Source of the DNA: Gordoniibacillus chartarius
GTDB lineage: Bacteria; Bacillota; Bacilli; Paenibacillales; NBRC-103111
NCBI RefSeq assembly: GCF_042432825.1
Contig: NZ_JBHLWN010000057.1
Coordinates: forward strand, 1-34,207
Length of the DNA stretch: 34,207 bases
Reading direction: 5' to 3'
The notes under the pieces were generated by a model that was not told the origin of the DNA, did no database searches, and worked only from the letters and a program-made list of their open reading frames with translations. Numbering within the stretch: the stretch's first letter is position 1; the number at the start of each line of letters is the position of its first letter. Positions 16,615 through 24,926 of this stretch are shown one piece after another. Made by a program: the position numbers and the translations under genes.

Positions 16615-16917
16615 TTAATCCGAATTCTCACGAATGATCTCCAACCCGTATTGGAAACCGCTGTCTTTCACAAGTCTCCTCCATGCAATGCGCCCGGTTA
16701 TCAGCGACATGATATCAAGACTGGGGAGTTTAAACGTAATGACCTCATTGATATCAAATTCGATGGCCGAATGAAATCGCAGTCCCATCAGACTGACTTC
16801 CTCGATAAAAACCGCTACGTCACGGTACAGTCCGTTAAAGCCTTCGATTTCCTCGATAACCATCTCGATCGGGTCTACTTCAGTTCTTCCGTACTGCCTT
16901 CTTTCCATTCCTTCCAT
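16615..16917 (-). CDS. Small PilZ-like protein
   Basis: A roughly 100-residue protein resembling a lone PilZ domain. Near its start is ERRQYGR, which fits the RxxxR c-di-GMP-binding motif, and about 28 residues later lies EEVSLMGLRF, fitting [D/N]xSxxG except that Glu replaces Asp/Asn. The remaining beta-strand pattern (VITFKLP, GRIAWRRL, YGLEI) matches PilZ. If it binds c-di-GMP it would be a direct effector in a c-di-GMP-regulated operon; the changed residue leaves this open. The start at 16917 (fourth residue of the longest frame) fits the GAGAGGGG site best. A 25-base gap separates it from the STAS gene upstream. Confidence 0.65.
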   Translation of the reverse strand: MEGMERRQYGRTEVDPIEMVIEEIEGFNGLYRDVAVFIEEVSLMGLRFHSAIEFDINEVITFKLPSLDIMSLITGRIAWRRLVKDSGFQYGLEIIRENSD

Positions 16918-16942
16918 AGCTGGCATCCCCTCTCAAGTTGGA

Positions 16943-17254
16943 TTACAGGAGCACATCGGGACCTAATATTTCCGGCAGCTGCAGCAGCTCGAATATCATT
17001 CTCACATCCTCACTGATATTCAGGACGGTAGCCGGAATGCCTGAATCGCGCAACGAGGTCAACAGCGATATCAGCAGACCGATTCCCGACGAATCTACAA
17101 ACCGGATTCGGGAGAAATCGATCTGAACCATTTTGCTTTGAAGCAGCTGAGGAGTCAGCTGATCTTCCATGAATTCCGTCACATCGATATCCAAATCGCC
17201 GGAGAATTTGACGACGGTTTTCTTTTGCTCATGAAGTATTACATATTCAAACAT
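16943..17254 (-). CDS. STAS-domain anti-sigma-factor-antagonist-like protein (second copy)
   Basis: A 103-residue STAS protein of the SpoIIAA/RsbV type. The phosphorylation loop reads FVDSSGIGLL, with the Ser that is phosphorylated in SpoIIAA-type antagonists. The preceding strand (VQIDFSRIR) and the following helix match the family. It would be phosphorylated by an RsbW-like kinase and dephosphorylated by a PP2C phosphatase, both encoded in the same operon. The start at 17254 is preceded by AAAGGGGGG; a longer frame lacks that spacing. It lies 16 bp downstream of the FapA-like gene. Confidence 0.9.
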   Translation of the reverse strand: MFEYVILHEQKKTVVKFSGDLDIDVTEFMEDQLTPQLLQSKMVQIDFSRIRFVDSSGIGLLISLLTSLRDSGIPATVLNISEDVRMIFELLQLPEILGPDVLL

Positions 17255-17270
17255 CGCATCCCCCCCTTTC

Positions 17271-19343
17271 TTAATGAAGCTGCAAATCGCCTTTATCATT
17301 CAAACGGGCATAAACATTAGAGGCTCCCACAAGAAACTTATGCATTCTCGGTCCGACTTGAATGAGCGTATCCTCCAGAACATGCCTGATGCGAATCGTT
17401 CCGTCCGCACCGACGCTGATCTTGGTTTCACTTCCGCCTCTAGCTCCCGCTTCGCCGATCACGACTCCGGCTTCCCCGTAAATGTCGCCGCCACGTACAT
17501 AGCCGTCAATTCGAACCGTTCCTCCGGCATACAGCTTGGAATTGTACACCCCTTGCCCGGAAATATGAATGTCGCCGCTCGAATAAACCAAGCTATTGTG
17601 TACAAGAGCCCCCTTGATAAAACAAGGAACGTCGTTCGCCGGTCCGGCGGAGCTGACCAGCACTTCCTCTGCGCTTCCTATGAAATTCCGAAGGTCCTCG
17701 AGCGACTTGAATTCCGCGGAATGAATCATCAGGAAGCCCCTCTTCATCTGTTCGGCCAGCTTGATCCACTCTTCGTCCAGCCATTCGGCACTGCTGTTGA
17801 TTTTATGAATAAAGGTGCCCACCAAGGGAGGGAATGTTTTGAACTTGCCGTCGCATAAAATTTTGATGAGTGGTCCGAGACCCGTCCGCGAGAAGGACGC
17901 TACCTTAAATGCGGAGACTTTGGAAAGCTGGTCGATCGCGCCCAGCATGAATTTCACTTGGGTAATAATTTCTCCAAGCAGCTTTGCCATTTCCGCATTC
18001 ATAATGTTCCGGTTGCCGGCCGACACTTGACTGGAAATGATATTTTTGTGCACGATGATCGAATTGCCTGCAGTCACCTTCGCCCTGTTCATATTCGTCC
18101 GGATCGACACGTCGCCTTTCGCTTCAACCAGCATGCCATCCTGTACGGAGCCGTGAATTTCAACGGCGCCGGCGTAACGCACATTCCCAGTCTCCAAACT
18201 AACGTCTTTATTAATCACGATCTTGGGAATGATTGATATCTTGGCGAGCTGCCCTTTAATCACGATTTCCGGATGTCCGGCATCGGTGGCGATAATTTTC
18301 TTGCCTTCATCGACCAGAGATATCCCCTTGCCCTCTCTCACATGCAGTGGATATACTTCCGGTGGCGGGACCAGCTCGTTGGTCACGGTCGTACCATGTA
18401 CACCTTCAACCGGCGGCTCGATGCTGCCGATGACTTGCCCCGGCACCACCGTCGGAAATTCTTGAATTTCCCGGTAATCGACCGAGCCATTCTCGCGTTC
18501 CTTAAGTCCCTTCTTGATTTCCGTTGAGTTCAGTGGTGCAAACCAGCCGTTCTTGCCTCTGCGCGGTTGAGAGCCTTCCGCGATGACGAACGTTCCAGGG
18601 TGCTCGCTTGTACAGGCGGCGGCAAGCTCGACATAATCGATTCCATAAACGACCCCAAGCTCTTTCAGCTTATCCATGATCGGATCCGTTTCGATGATGG
18701 CCGGAATCGTCTTTTCTTCGATTTCCAATTGAATATGCGAGCTGGGGTCCATATCCTTCAATCTTCGCCGTTTCCGGTAGCCGGGAATGATCTTCAGCTT
18801 AACCGACATTTTATCTTCGCTGAGAAGAAGCTCCCATTCGGGCTCCTTTACTTCCTCATCAATATCGACGACGATCAAAAAATTTTCACTGACGACCGTC
18901 GTCTTCTCTATGAGCTCATCGTTAATATACAACTTCATTCCTACAGCCGGCGTAACTAACGGATACACATCGGGCGCTTCCTTGCAGAATATGTGGCCGT
19001 CCCTTACCCATACTTTGCCGTGCAGTTCCGCATCCTCGGCCGTTTGCTCGGAGTCCGCACTTTCAGCGAGGCTGCCGCTCAATTCCATCCCCTGTTCCAG
19101 CTTATTCAGCAAGTCCAACAGAACCGAAGGATCCGTCAACAGATCCGGCTGGGATTCCGCGAGCTCGCAGTCTTTGATCGTTACCCGTACAACTGCCGGT
19201 TTGGCGCCTATCCCTAATAGGCCCCGGGTCTCATTCTCCAGGATTACAATATCCACTTCATCCTGATGGGTATGTAAATATTGCAGGGCTACGTCTACAG
19301 CCTCTTGAATATTTTTTCCTTTCGAAACAAAGCTTTTCCCCAT
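17271..19343 (-). CDS. Jag_N-FapA (DUF342) protein
   Basis: A 690-residue protein. An N-terminal Jag_N-type domain (about residues 1-55, with SKGKNIQEAVDVAL and TRGLLGIGAKPAVVRV) is followed by the FapA/DUF342 region. That region includes a PGYRKRRRLKD segment, the conserved IAEGSQPRRGKNGWF and ATDAGHPEI, and a long beta-helical C-terminal part with repeating VSAGNRNI- and VRIDGYVRGG-type turns. FapA is linked to flagellar or polar assembly in Vibrio, and Jag_N domains occur in cell-division RNA-binding proteins; neither role is established here. The start at 19343 has AAAAGGAGG at correct spacing. It is embedded between a PP2C phosphatase and a STAS protein. Confidence 0.85.
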   Translation of the reverse strand: MGKSFVSKGKNIQEAVDVALQYLHTHQDEVDIVILENETRGLLGIGAKPAVVRVTIKDCELAESQPDLLTDPSVLLDLLNKLEQGMELSGSLAESADSEQTAEDAELHGKVWVRDGHIFCKEAPDVYPLVTPAVGMKLYINDELIEKTTVVSENFLIVVDIDEEVKEPEWELLLSEDKMSVKLKIIPGYRKRRRLKDMDPSSHIQLEIEEKTIPAIIETDPIMDKLKELGVVYGIDYVELAAACTSEHPGTFVIAEGSQPRRGKNGWFAPLNSTEIKKGLKERENGSVDYREIQEFPTVVPGQVIGSIEPPVEGVHGTTVTNELVPPPEVYPLHVREGKGISLVDEGKKIIATDAGHPEIVIKGQLAKISIIPKIVINKDVSLETGNVRYAGAVEIHGSVQDGMLVEAKGDVSIRTNMNRAKVTAGNSIIVHKNIISSQVSAGNRNIMNAEMAKLLGEIITQVKFMLGAIDQLSKVSAFKVASFSRTGLGPLIKILCDGKFKTFPPLVGTFIHKINSSAEWLDEEWIKLAEQMKRGFLMIHSAEFKSLEDLRNFIGSAEEVLVSSAGPANDVPCFIKGALVHNSLVYSSGDIHISGQGVYNSKLYAGGTVRIDGYVRGGDIYGEAGVVIGEAGARGGSETKISVGADGTIRIRHVLEDTLIQVGPRMHKFLVGASNVYARLNDKGDLQLH

Positions 19344-19362
19344 ATCTATCCTCCTTTTCGGC

Positions 19363-20217
19363 TCACAGGAAATCGCACGAAGCGTTAATGAAAGGTGAGC
19401 TGTAACTGGCAATTTCCGTTGTTTGCTTCCCTACCTTCAGAACGACCATCGTAATGTCATCTCTTTGCGGCAATCCTTCGGTAAAATCATGAATGGCCTC
19501 CGTCACAACGGCTTCGATCTCCGCAGCCGCTTTGCGGGAATGGCCGATAAGCAGGGGGACGAGACGCTCCAATTTGTACATGCCGCCTTCCCTGTTCTGC
19601 GCCTCGACGATGCCGTCCGTATAGAAAAAAACCATATCCTCTTCCTGAAGACTTACTTCCTTCTCTTTATACACTTGAGAGGGCAAACCGCCGAGCATGA
19701 CGCCTTTAAGCTCTGGCGGTTCGATCGTGCCGACGGACGAACGGACGATTACAGGAAGATCGTGACCTGCATTGGCATATACAAATTTCCCCGAACCGGG
19801 GTCCCAGTCCGCGCAAAACACCGTAACGAACGATTTTAATTTTCGAAAATCCTGGTACAGTGCGTTGTTCATCGCCGTTAACGTCTCGCCGGGACCTTGC
19901 GTAGCTTCGGCCGCGCTGCGAAAAGCGCCTCTCGTTAAGATCATCAGCATGGCGGCCGGAATTCCTTTCCCCATGACATCACCGATGACAATTCGGATCT
20001 TTCCGTCGGCAAGCGGATAAAAATCATAATAGTCTCCGCCGATCAGCCTTGCCGGAATGGACACTCCCGACACTTCGCCGCTGGGCAGCTTCGGCTTTTC
20101 CCCGTTCAATAGAGTCGTCTGTATGTTTCTCGCCAGATGGATTTCCCGCTGCAGCGTTTTATCGAGGTCCGAAGTACCCAGATCACTATGAGCTTGATTC
20201 AAAGTTTTCCGGAACAC
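19363..20217 (-). CDS. PP2C/SpoIIE-type serine phosphatase (RsbU-like)
   Basis: A 284-residue phosphatase. An N-terminal helical linker has LQREIHLARNIQTTLLNG (about residues 22-40), typical of RsbU-family coiled linkers. The SpoIIE/PP2C domain (about 45-265) carries the metal-binding aspartates in GGDYYDFY, GDVMGKGIPAAM, FFYTDGIVEAQN and LPQRDDITMVVLK. It would dephosphorylate a STAS antagonist and so switch on its partner. The start is a GTG overlapping the end of the upstream STAS gene by 19 bases, suggesting coupled translation. It has no sensory domain of its own; the membrane receptor upstream in the operon is a candidate input. Confidence 0.93.
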   Translation of the reverse strand: MFRKTLNQAHSDLGTSDLDKTLQREIHLARNIQTTLLNGEKPKLPSGEVSGVSIPARLIGGDYYDFYPLADGKIRIVIGDVMGKGIPAAMLMILTRGAFRSAAEATQGPGETLTAMNNALYQDFRKLKSFVTVFCADWDPGSGKFVYANAGHDLPVIVRSSVGTIEPPELKGVMLGGLPSQVYKEKEVSLQEEDMVFFYTDGIVEAQNREGGMYKLERLVPLLIGHSRKAAAEIEAVVTEAIHDFTEGLPQRDDITMVVLKVGKQTTEIASYSSPFINASCDFL

Positions 20218-20531
20218 CTTTGCCCCACCCCCACTCCTAGGCCCTTCATAATTTGGAACACCCCGACGGTGCTGAACAATTCGTTTACCGCTTCGTTAAG
20301 ACCGGCGAACTCCACACCAATGCCGCGGGCGCTGGCTTCGTATAAAATGGAGAGCACCGCTCCGATGCCTGTGGAATCGATAAAATCCAGACTCGTAAAA
20401 TCGACGATAATTTTGTTGATCAGATTGGGGATATCCGCCTTAAAGCTGTCTATGGTGGAATAGTCCAACAAACCGATGATTTTGATCGTACAGATCTCCC
20501 CGTGCACTTCATTATGCGTTTCCAGATGCAT
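20199..20531 (-). CDS. STAS-domain anti-sigma-factor-antagonist-like protein (first copy)
   Basis: A 110-residue STAS protein whose phosphorylation loop reads FIDSTGIGAVL, with the phosphorylatable Ser in the usual position after the VDFTSLD strand. It differs clearly from the second STAS protein of the operon, so the two probably have different partners. The start at 20531 is supported by GAAGGGAGG. Its 3' end overlaps the start of the PP2C gene by 19 bases, and it lies 33 bp after the receptor gene. Confidence 0.92.
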   Translation of the reverse strand: MHLETHNEVHGEICTIKIIGLLDYSTIDSFKADIPNLINKIIVDFTSLDFIDSTGIGAVLSILYEASARGIGVEFAGLNEAVNELFSTVGVFQIMKGLGVGVGQRCSGKL

Positions 20532-20564
20532 ATGTGTTCCTCCCTTCTCACTCATGCAAAATTG

Positions 20565-22145
20565 CTACGAAAGTTTGAATTCCTTAATGCTTTGCAGCAA
20601 GGTGTTCGAGATGTTCGCCATTTCCTTCGACTGACCGTGCAAAGAGGCCAGCAGATTTGACAAAGCAATCGTGAATTCCGTTGTAAGAGCGGAGCTGTTC
20701 TGCGCCTTTTCTCTGATGGAGCCTATGTGTCCCAGGATATACTCCTTATCCTCATCGTTGTTAGAGCTTTGAACGGCTTCCTCTACCTTATCGAGGAAAT
20801 AGAGCAGATCGTCCACAATTTCGCGCTGGTACATCGTCGTTTCCGTCGAAACGGAATACATCTTTTGTAGAGATTGATTAGCGTCGCTTTCCAGCGTCAC
20901 GGAAAGCTTATAAGCATTCGTTGCCTGCTCGCTTGTAGCAAGGAAAACTTCGCTCAGCGATGTGACCATGCGATTCGCGCTTTCGGACAAGCTGCCCAAT
21001 TCGCTATTGTCGACCACGTCGCTATTCGCTGTAAAATCCTTCGCCTCCAACGCGTTAATCTGCGATTTGATGCGTTGAATGTTGACATAGATGCGATTAA
21101 AGAACCTGGCCGTAACCAAAAACAGAGCGACAATGGCCAGCAGACCGGACAAGATCAGGATGATGGAATGACGGTACAGCGGTTTGATGATCGTGTCGTA
21201 ATCCAATGCGGCATAGATAACCCGTTCCTTGTCGACCGGAATGAAAAGGGAATATATACTCCGGCCGTTCATATTCGTCACATAGCTCATCATCTTTGGC
21301 TCGTCCGCCATCCCTTTGAGGATTTCAGCATCCTTATCCGTGCCCAATGCGAATGTCCCATAGATGATTTTCGGCTTGGGCGGGAACAGCTTGGCCGCCA
21401 GCTCGGGATCTTTGAACACTTGCGGATTTAAGACCGCGATTTCTTTCACATACGTGTTTTCTTCCGTAACGGTCTTGATCCACTCGTTCGGACCGACAGC
21501 AGCGGTATATTGATACACTTCATTGGATTCGAGATACGGATTAATAATATAATTCGTGCCTTGCTTTACGTAGTAGGCATATTTGAAAAACACCGGCTTG
21601 TCGTCATGGGAACCCGATTGGGAGATCGGAAGCACGTGAGTGTTCGCATCTTGATACGAAACCAAGCCGGTAACTTGCCTTCCTTCCAATCTGGCCTTCA
21701 TGTCGTTGTACCCTTCGATATAACCGATCTTCTTAAAGCTGAAGCCGATTTCTTTCGGGTCCGTCGCTCTGACTCCGACGATGTCGTCGCCCTGTACAGC
21801 CATGATCGTAATGCCGGTAATATGCAGCTGTTCTTTAATTTTCTCAAGTTCTTCAGCTGTAATATCCTTCCAATCTTTTTCACCCAAAATATCTCCGATA
21901 TGATTCGCGTAAGAGACGAGCTTCAAGTCGATCTGATGCTCAATCGCTTTGCCGGCCTCATCCGTAGATTTAATGCCGTGAACGATACTTTCGGAAATCA
22001 TATTGGACTCTTCGTGAAGCGTATTGGTGATTTGCTGCTTGATGAGAAAAATCTGTACAGCGCCGGTGAATGAAACAATCAGCACTAAGACGATAAATAG
22101 TCTGGACAGAAATTGTCTGCGTAACGAAATTCTCTTGCGGTCCAT
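20565..22145 (-). CDS. Membrane receptor: Cache-like sensor, HAMP, coiled coil
   Basis: A 526-residue membrane protein. TM1 spans about residues 12-33, a large extracytoplasmic Cache-type domain about 34-325, and TM2 about 326-348 (SIILILSGLLAIVALFLV). A HAMP domain follows (about 350-403), then a helical coiled-coil tail of about 120 residues. The periplasmic portion includes IGYIEGYNDMKARLEGRQVTG, typical of double-Cache ligand domains. The cytoplasmic tail lacks the conserved methyl-accepting signalling hairpin, and there is no kinase, PP2C or GGDEF domain. Output must therefore go through a partner, plausibly the STAS/PP2C/CheY proteins encoded just downstream. The ATG starts one base after the ligase stop (TGAGATG). 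Confidence 0.85.
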   Translation of the reverse strand: MDRKRISLRRQFLSRLFIVLVLIVSFTGAVQIFLIKQQITNTLHEESNMISESIVHGIKSTDEAGKAIEHQIDLKLVSYANHIGDILGEKDWKDITAEELEKIKEQLHITGITIMAVQGDDIVGVRATDPKEIGFSFKKIGYIEGYNDMKARLEGRQVTGLVSYQDANTHVLPISQSGSHDDKPVFFKYAYYVKQGTNYIINPYLESNEVYQYTAAVGPNEWIKTVTEENTYVKEIAVLNPQVFKDPELAAKLFPPKPKIIYGTFALGTDKDAEILKGMADEPKMMSYVTNMNGRSIYSLFIPVDKERVIYAALDYDTIIKPLYRHSIILILSGLLAIVALFLVTARFFNRIYVNIQRIKSQINALEAKDFTANSDVVDNSELGSLSESANRMVTSLSEVFLATSEQATNAYKLSVTLESDANQSLQKMYSVSTETTMYQREIVDDLLYFLDKVEEAVQSSNNDEDKEYILGHIGSIREKAQNSSALTTEFTIALSNLLASLHGQSKEMANISNTLLQSIKEFKLS

Positions 22146-22146
22146 C

Positions 22147-23631
22147 TCATACACCTCCAAATTCCGCAGCCGCCAGTTTACGCAATGTAACCTTATCTAT
22201 TTTCCCTTGGGAGACCGGCACCTGCTCGACCAACTTCAGCTGATCCGGCACTTTGTACTTGGCTATTCTGCCTTCCAAATACGAGTATAGCTCCTGCAAG
22301 GCGAGCTGCCGCTCGGGAACGATAAAAGCAACGATTTGTTCTCCCAAAATCTTATGCGGTGCGCCGACGACGACAGCCTGCTTGACCTTGGGATGAGCGG
22401 CAAGCAGGCGCTCTATCTCTGCAGGAACGACTTGCTGGCCCCCCTTTTTGATCAGATCCTTGATTCTGCCCACAATCGCGATCCGGTCTTCTTCCGACAG
22501 GCGGGCGATATCGCCGGTATAAAACCATCCGTCCCGGAAGACCTCATCCGTCAAATCCGGACGTTTATAATACCCGGCAAAGCCGCTCGCCACCTTGAAG
22601 GCGACTTCACCGGTATCGCCGTCGCTATCGACCAGCTTGCAGCTTACACCTGGCAGCAGCTTCATGTCAGGCCCGTCGCGGACATCGTTCTCCGAGTAGA
22701 GAAGGCCTGCCAGCTCACTCATGCCGTAATGATTGCGGAACTTGCAATTCGGCAATTCGGAGAATACCGCAAAAGCATCGTCCCTGACCGGTTCTCCGGC
22801 GAGTGCGCACAGTTCGATCCGCTCGAGCGCGGCCGGGTTCGCATGTTTGGCGAACAGGGCCAACGCTTTGAACAGCGATGGCGTGGCCGAGAGCTTGTTA
22901 CAGCCCTTCTCCGCCATGAGCTTGACGAGAGAAGGGAAATCGTACGATTCGGCTACCGTTACATGAACTCCGTTGTACAGTCCAGCCAAAATGACACTAA
23001 GCCCATAATTGCCGGCAGCCGGAACGAGGGAAAACAGCCGGTCGGACGGGGCGAATTCGTGCAGCAGCGTCAGCGCCGTCTTGTTATGCTCAAACCAGCT
23101 CGTCGTTACCATGATGCCTTTAGGAACCCCGGTGCTTCCCGAGGAGCAGCTGATGATGTGCGCGGGAATCGCTTCGGCGGGCCGCTCCACGCCTTCGCAT
23201 TCCTCCTCCGTCCACTTGCCGTCTCCGGATAGACGGAACAGCACCGTTTGCTTTCCGCTGCCGCCGGCCCATTCTTTGACTGCCTGTGCGAAAGGGAACC
23301 CGTTGTACTGCTCTGCCGTAAATACGACATGAGGGTCGAGAAATTCGAGTAATGCCCCCAGATCTTCTTTACGAAAATATGGGCTGATCGGGACGACAAC
23401 GCCTCCGAGCCGATTGACGGCAAAAACAAGCGACAAGTAGTGAAACACAGGCGGGACGAGGAGGCCGACTTTTTTTCCTTTCAAGCTTCCATAAGGCTTT
23501 AACAGGTTCTCGTATCGAATCGTCTCCCGGCCAATGTCCTCCATACTGTATTCTCCGGACGGTGTCGACAAAAGCGGCTTTGCCCGGTCTGCCGTATGCT
23601 CTATGATCCAATCCGCTAAATTGGGCAACAT
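22147..23631 (-). CDS. Class I acyl-adenylate ligase (candidate 4-hydroxybenzoate/aryl ligase)
   Basis: A 494-residue ANL-superfamily enzyme. Visible motifs are the P-loop-like SCSSGSTGVPKGI (about residues 166-178), NHYGMSELAG (A5), DGWFYTGDIARL (A7), GRIKDLIKKGGQQV (hinge/A8) and PVSQGKIDKVTLRK (A10 catalytic Lys). It activates a carboxylic acid as acyl-AMP and transfers it to a thiol. The overlap with an acyl carrier protein gene (TAATG) and the adjoining chorismate-lyase-family gene suggest that the acid is 4-hydroxybenzoate and the acceptor the ACP. This is the logic of mycobacterial FadD22 next to Rv2949c. The substrate is inferred only from context; fatty or other aryl acids are alternatives. 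Confidence 0.85.
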   Translation of the reverse strand: MLPNLADWIIEHTADRAKPLLSTPSGEYSMEDIGRETIRYENLLKPYGSLKGKKVGLLVPPVFHYLSLVFAVNRLGGVVVPISPYFRKEDLGALLEFLDPHVVFTAEQYNGFPFAQAVKEWAGGSGKQTVLFRLSGDGKWTEEECEGVERPAEAIPAHIISCSSGSTGVPKGIMVTTSWFEHNKTALTLLHEFAPSDRLFSLVPAAGNYGLSVILAGLYNGVHVTVAESYDFPSLVKLMAEKGCNKLSATPSLFKALALFAKHANPAALERIELCALAGEPVRDDAFAVFSELPNCKFRNHYGMSELAGLLYSENDVRDGPDMKLLPGVSCKLVDSDGDTGEVAFKVASGFAGYYKRPDLTDEVFRDGWFYTGDIARLSEEDRIAIVGRIKDLIKKGGQQVVPAEIERLLAAHPKVKQAVVVGAPHKILGEQIVAFIVPERQLALQELYSYLEGRIAKYKVPDQLKLVEQVPVSQGKIDKVTLRKLAAAEFGGV

Positions 23632-23861
23632 TATCTCCTCCCCGCCAAGAAACAGTACATGCTCCCTACGGTATGTATGGCCCCCATATCGGAAATTTGG
23701 CCGATGTCAACTCCGAATTGTTCGGTCAAGCGGACGATCAAATTAACCATCTGCAGCGAATCGATGCCCAAATCGTCTCGAAGCGATGCGTCTTCACGAA
23801 TGCTGTAAACCGGCACGCGCGAAAGCTCGGATAGGCTCTGTTGAAAGTCTGCAAACGTCAT
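23631..23861 (-). CDS. Acyl carrier protein
   Basis: A 76-residue discrete carrier protein with the phosphopantetheine attachment motif DDLGIDSLQMVNLIVRL (Ser about residue 34) and a normal four-helix ACP length. It is distinct from a housekeeping AcpP, being neither in a fatty-acid cluster nor strongly acidic. It lies six bases after the hydrolase gene and overlaps the ligase start by one base (TAATG), so the two are surely translated together. It probably receives the acyl group activated by that ligase. Confidence 0.92.
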   Translation of the reverse strand: MTFADFQQSLSELSRVPVYSIREDASLRDDLGIDSLQMVNLIVRLTEQFGVDIGQISDMGAIHTVGSMYCFLAGRR

Positions 23862-23867
23862 TCAGCT

Positions 23868-24926
23868 TTATGCCCCTTCCATAAACCACGCCGCCGCCGT
23901 CTTTCGAATCTCACCCAGCTTAAAGTTGCAGCAATGGCCCTCATTTTCGTATTCGATCATTCGCTTGCCTTCCGGCAATTTGCCGTACAGCGCATATATC
24001 TGTTCATCTTTGACCATCGTATCTTTCTTTCCATGGAACAGCATGACGGGCTTGCCGGCCTCGAACCGCTCCAGCTCGGGCAGAAGAACCGCATCGTCTT
24101 CGAGAATGCATGCCATCCGCTCCAGGAAATACTCAGGCAGAACCAAGCCTGCTTCGAACGCCGGACTTACCGCCGCAGCCTTCTCCACCTTCGGGTGGAA
24201 GCTGCCATGCACTGCCCAGGAAGCTCCGCTGCTCGTACCGAACAAGAAAATCGGCAGCCCGGGAAATCGCCCGGCGGCCTCATCGATCACCTGGCGTATG
24301 AACAGCGTCCAGTTTGCCCGCGATGCTTTCAAGCCTTGCTTGAGGAGCGTCTCTCCCTGTCCGGGACCGTCGACGTGCAGCGTAGCGAAGCCCGCATGGA
24401 CAAATTCCGATTCGTAAGTAAACAGCTCTTCCTTGGACGAATCGATCGGGCTTACGAGCACAACGCAGCCATGCGGCGACTCTGGTATCCGCATTCGCCC
24501 GCAGCATTCGCGCTCCTTCACCGGGATCGAAACCGGAATGATTGGAATTTCGGAAAGGCGATCCGCATTCTCGAACATCGCCTTGCAGCGTTCAAACCAA
24601 TACCGTTTGTCCTCCGTCACTTCCGGATATATCCACTGAATGAGGTAATAGTATAAACCCGCGGTTCGCCACATATGCTCGGATTCCTCGTATTTTCCGC
24701 TCTCGGCACAAACCGCCGCCGCTTTCTGATATTGAAGAGCCTGGCTCTGCAGCCCCTCGATCCAATGGGATATATCGGTTAATTCCCGCCGCAGTTCGGC
24801 AATCCCCGCCGCCGCAATGCCGTGTACGAACCAGCGGTCCCAAAACCGGTCGAACAGTTTGGCTGTCAACAGCGTTTTCCGGATGGTCGCCCCGGACGAT
24901 GTGACTTGATTCAATGAACTCACCAC
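23868..24926 (-). CDS. Alpha/beta-hydrolase
   Basis: A 352-residue alpha/beta-hydrolase with a helical N-terminal extension (about residues 1-125). This layout recalls the FrsA / dihydropseudooxynicotine-hydrolase group. The nucleophile elbow is FGTSSGASWAVHG (Ser about 236), the acidic residue lies in FHGKKDTM, and the His in ENEGHCCNF. It may release or transfer an acyl group from the neighbouring ACP as a thioesterase, or cleave a C-C or ester bond; the sequence does not decide. The longest frame starts at a GTG at 24926; the next GTG (24923) would give a classic GTGA overlap with the upstream stop and is equally plausible. Confidence 0.85.
   Translation of the reverse strand: MVSSLNQVTSSGATIRKTLLTAKLFDRFWDRWFVHGIAAAGIAELRRELTDISHWIEGLQSQALQYQKAAAVCAESGKYEESEHMWRTAGLYYYLIQWIYPEVTEDKRYWFERCKAMFENADRLSEIPIIPVSIPVKERECCGRMRIPESPHGCVVLVSPIDSSKEELFTYESEFVHAGFATLHVDGPGQGETLLKQGLKASRANWTLFIRQVIDEAAGRFPGLPIFLFGTSSGASWAVHGSFHPKVEKAAAVSPAFEAGLVLPEYFLERMACILEDDAVLLPELERFEAGKPVMLFHGKKDTMVKDEQIYALYGKLPEGKRMIEYENEGHCCNFKLGEIRKTAAAWFMEGA

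Noticed and set aside
22336..23232. A 298-codon plus-strand open frame
   Set aside because: Antisense to the well-conserved adenylate ligase, with no recognisable domain.
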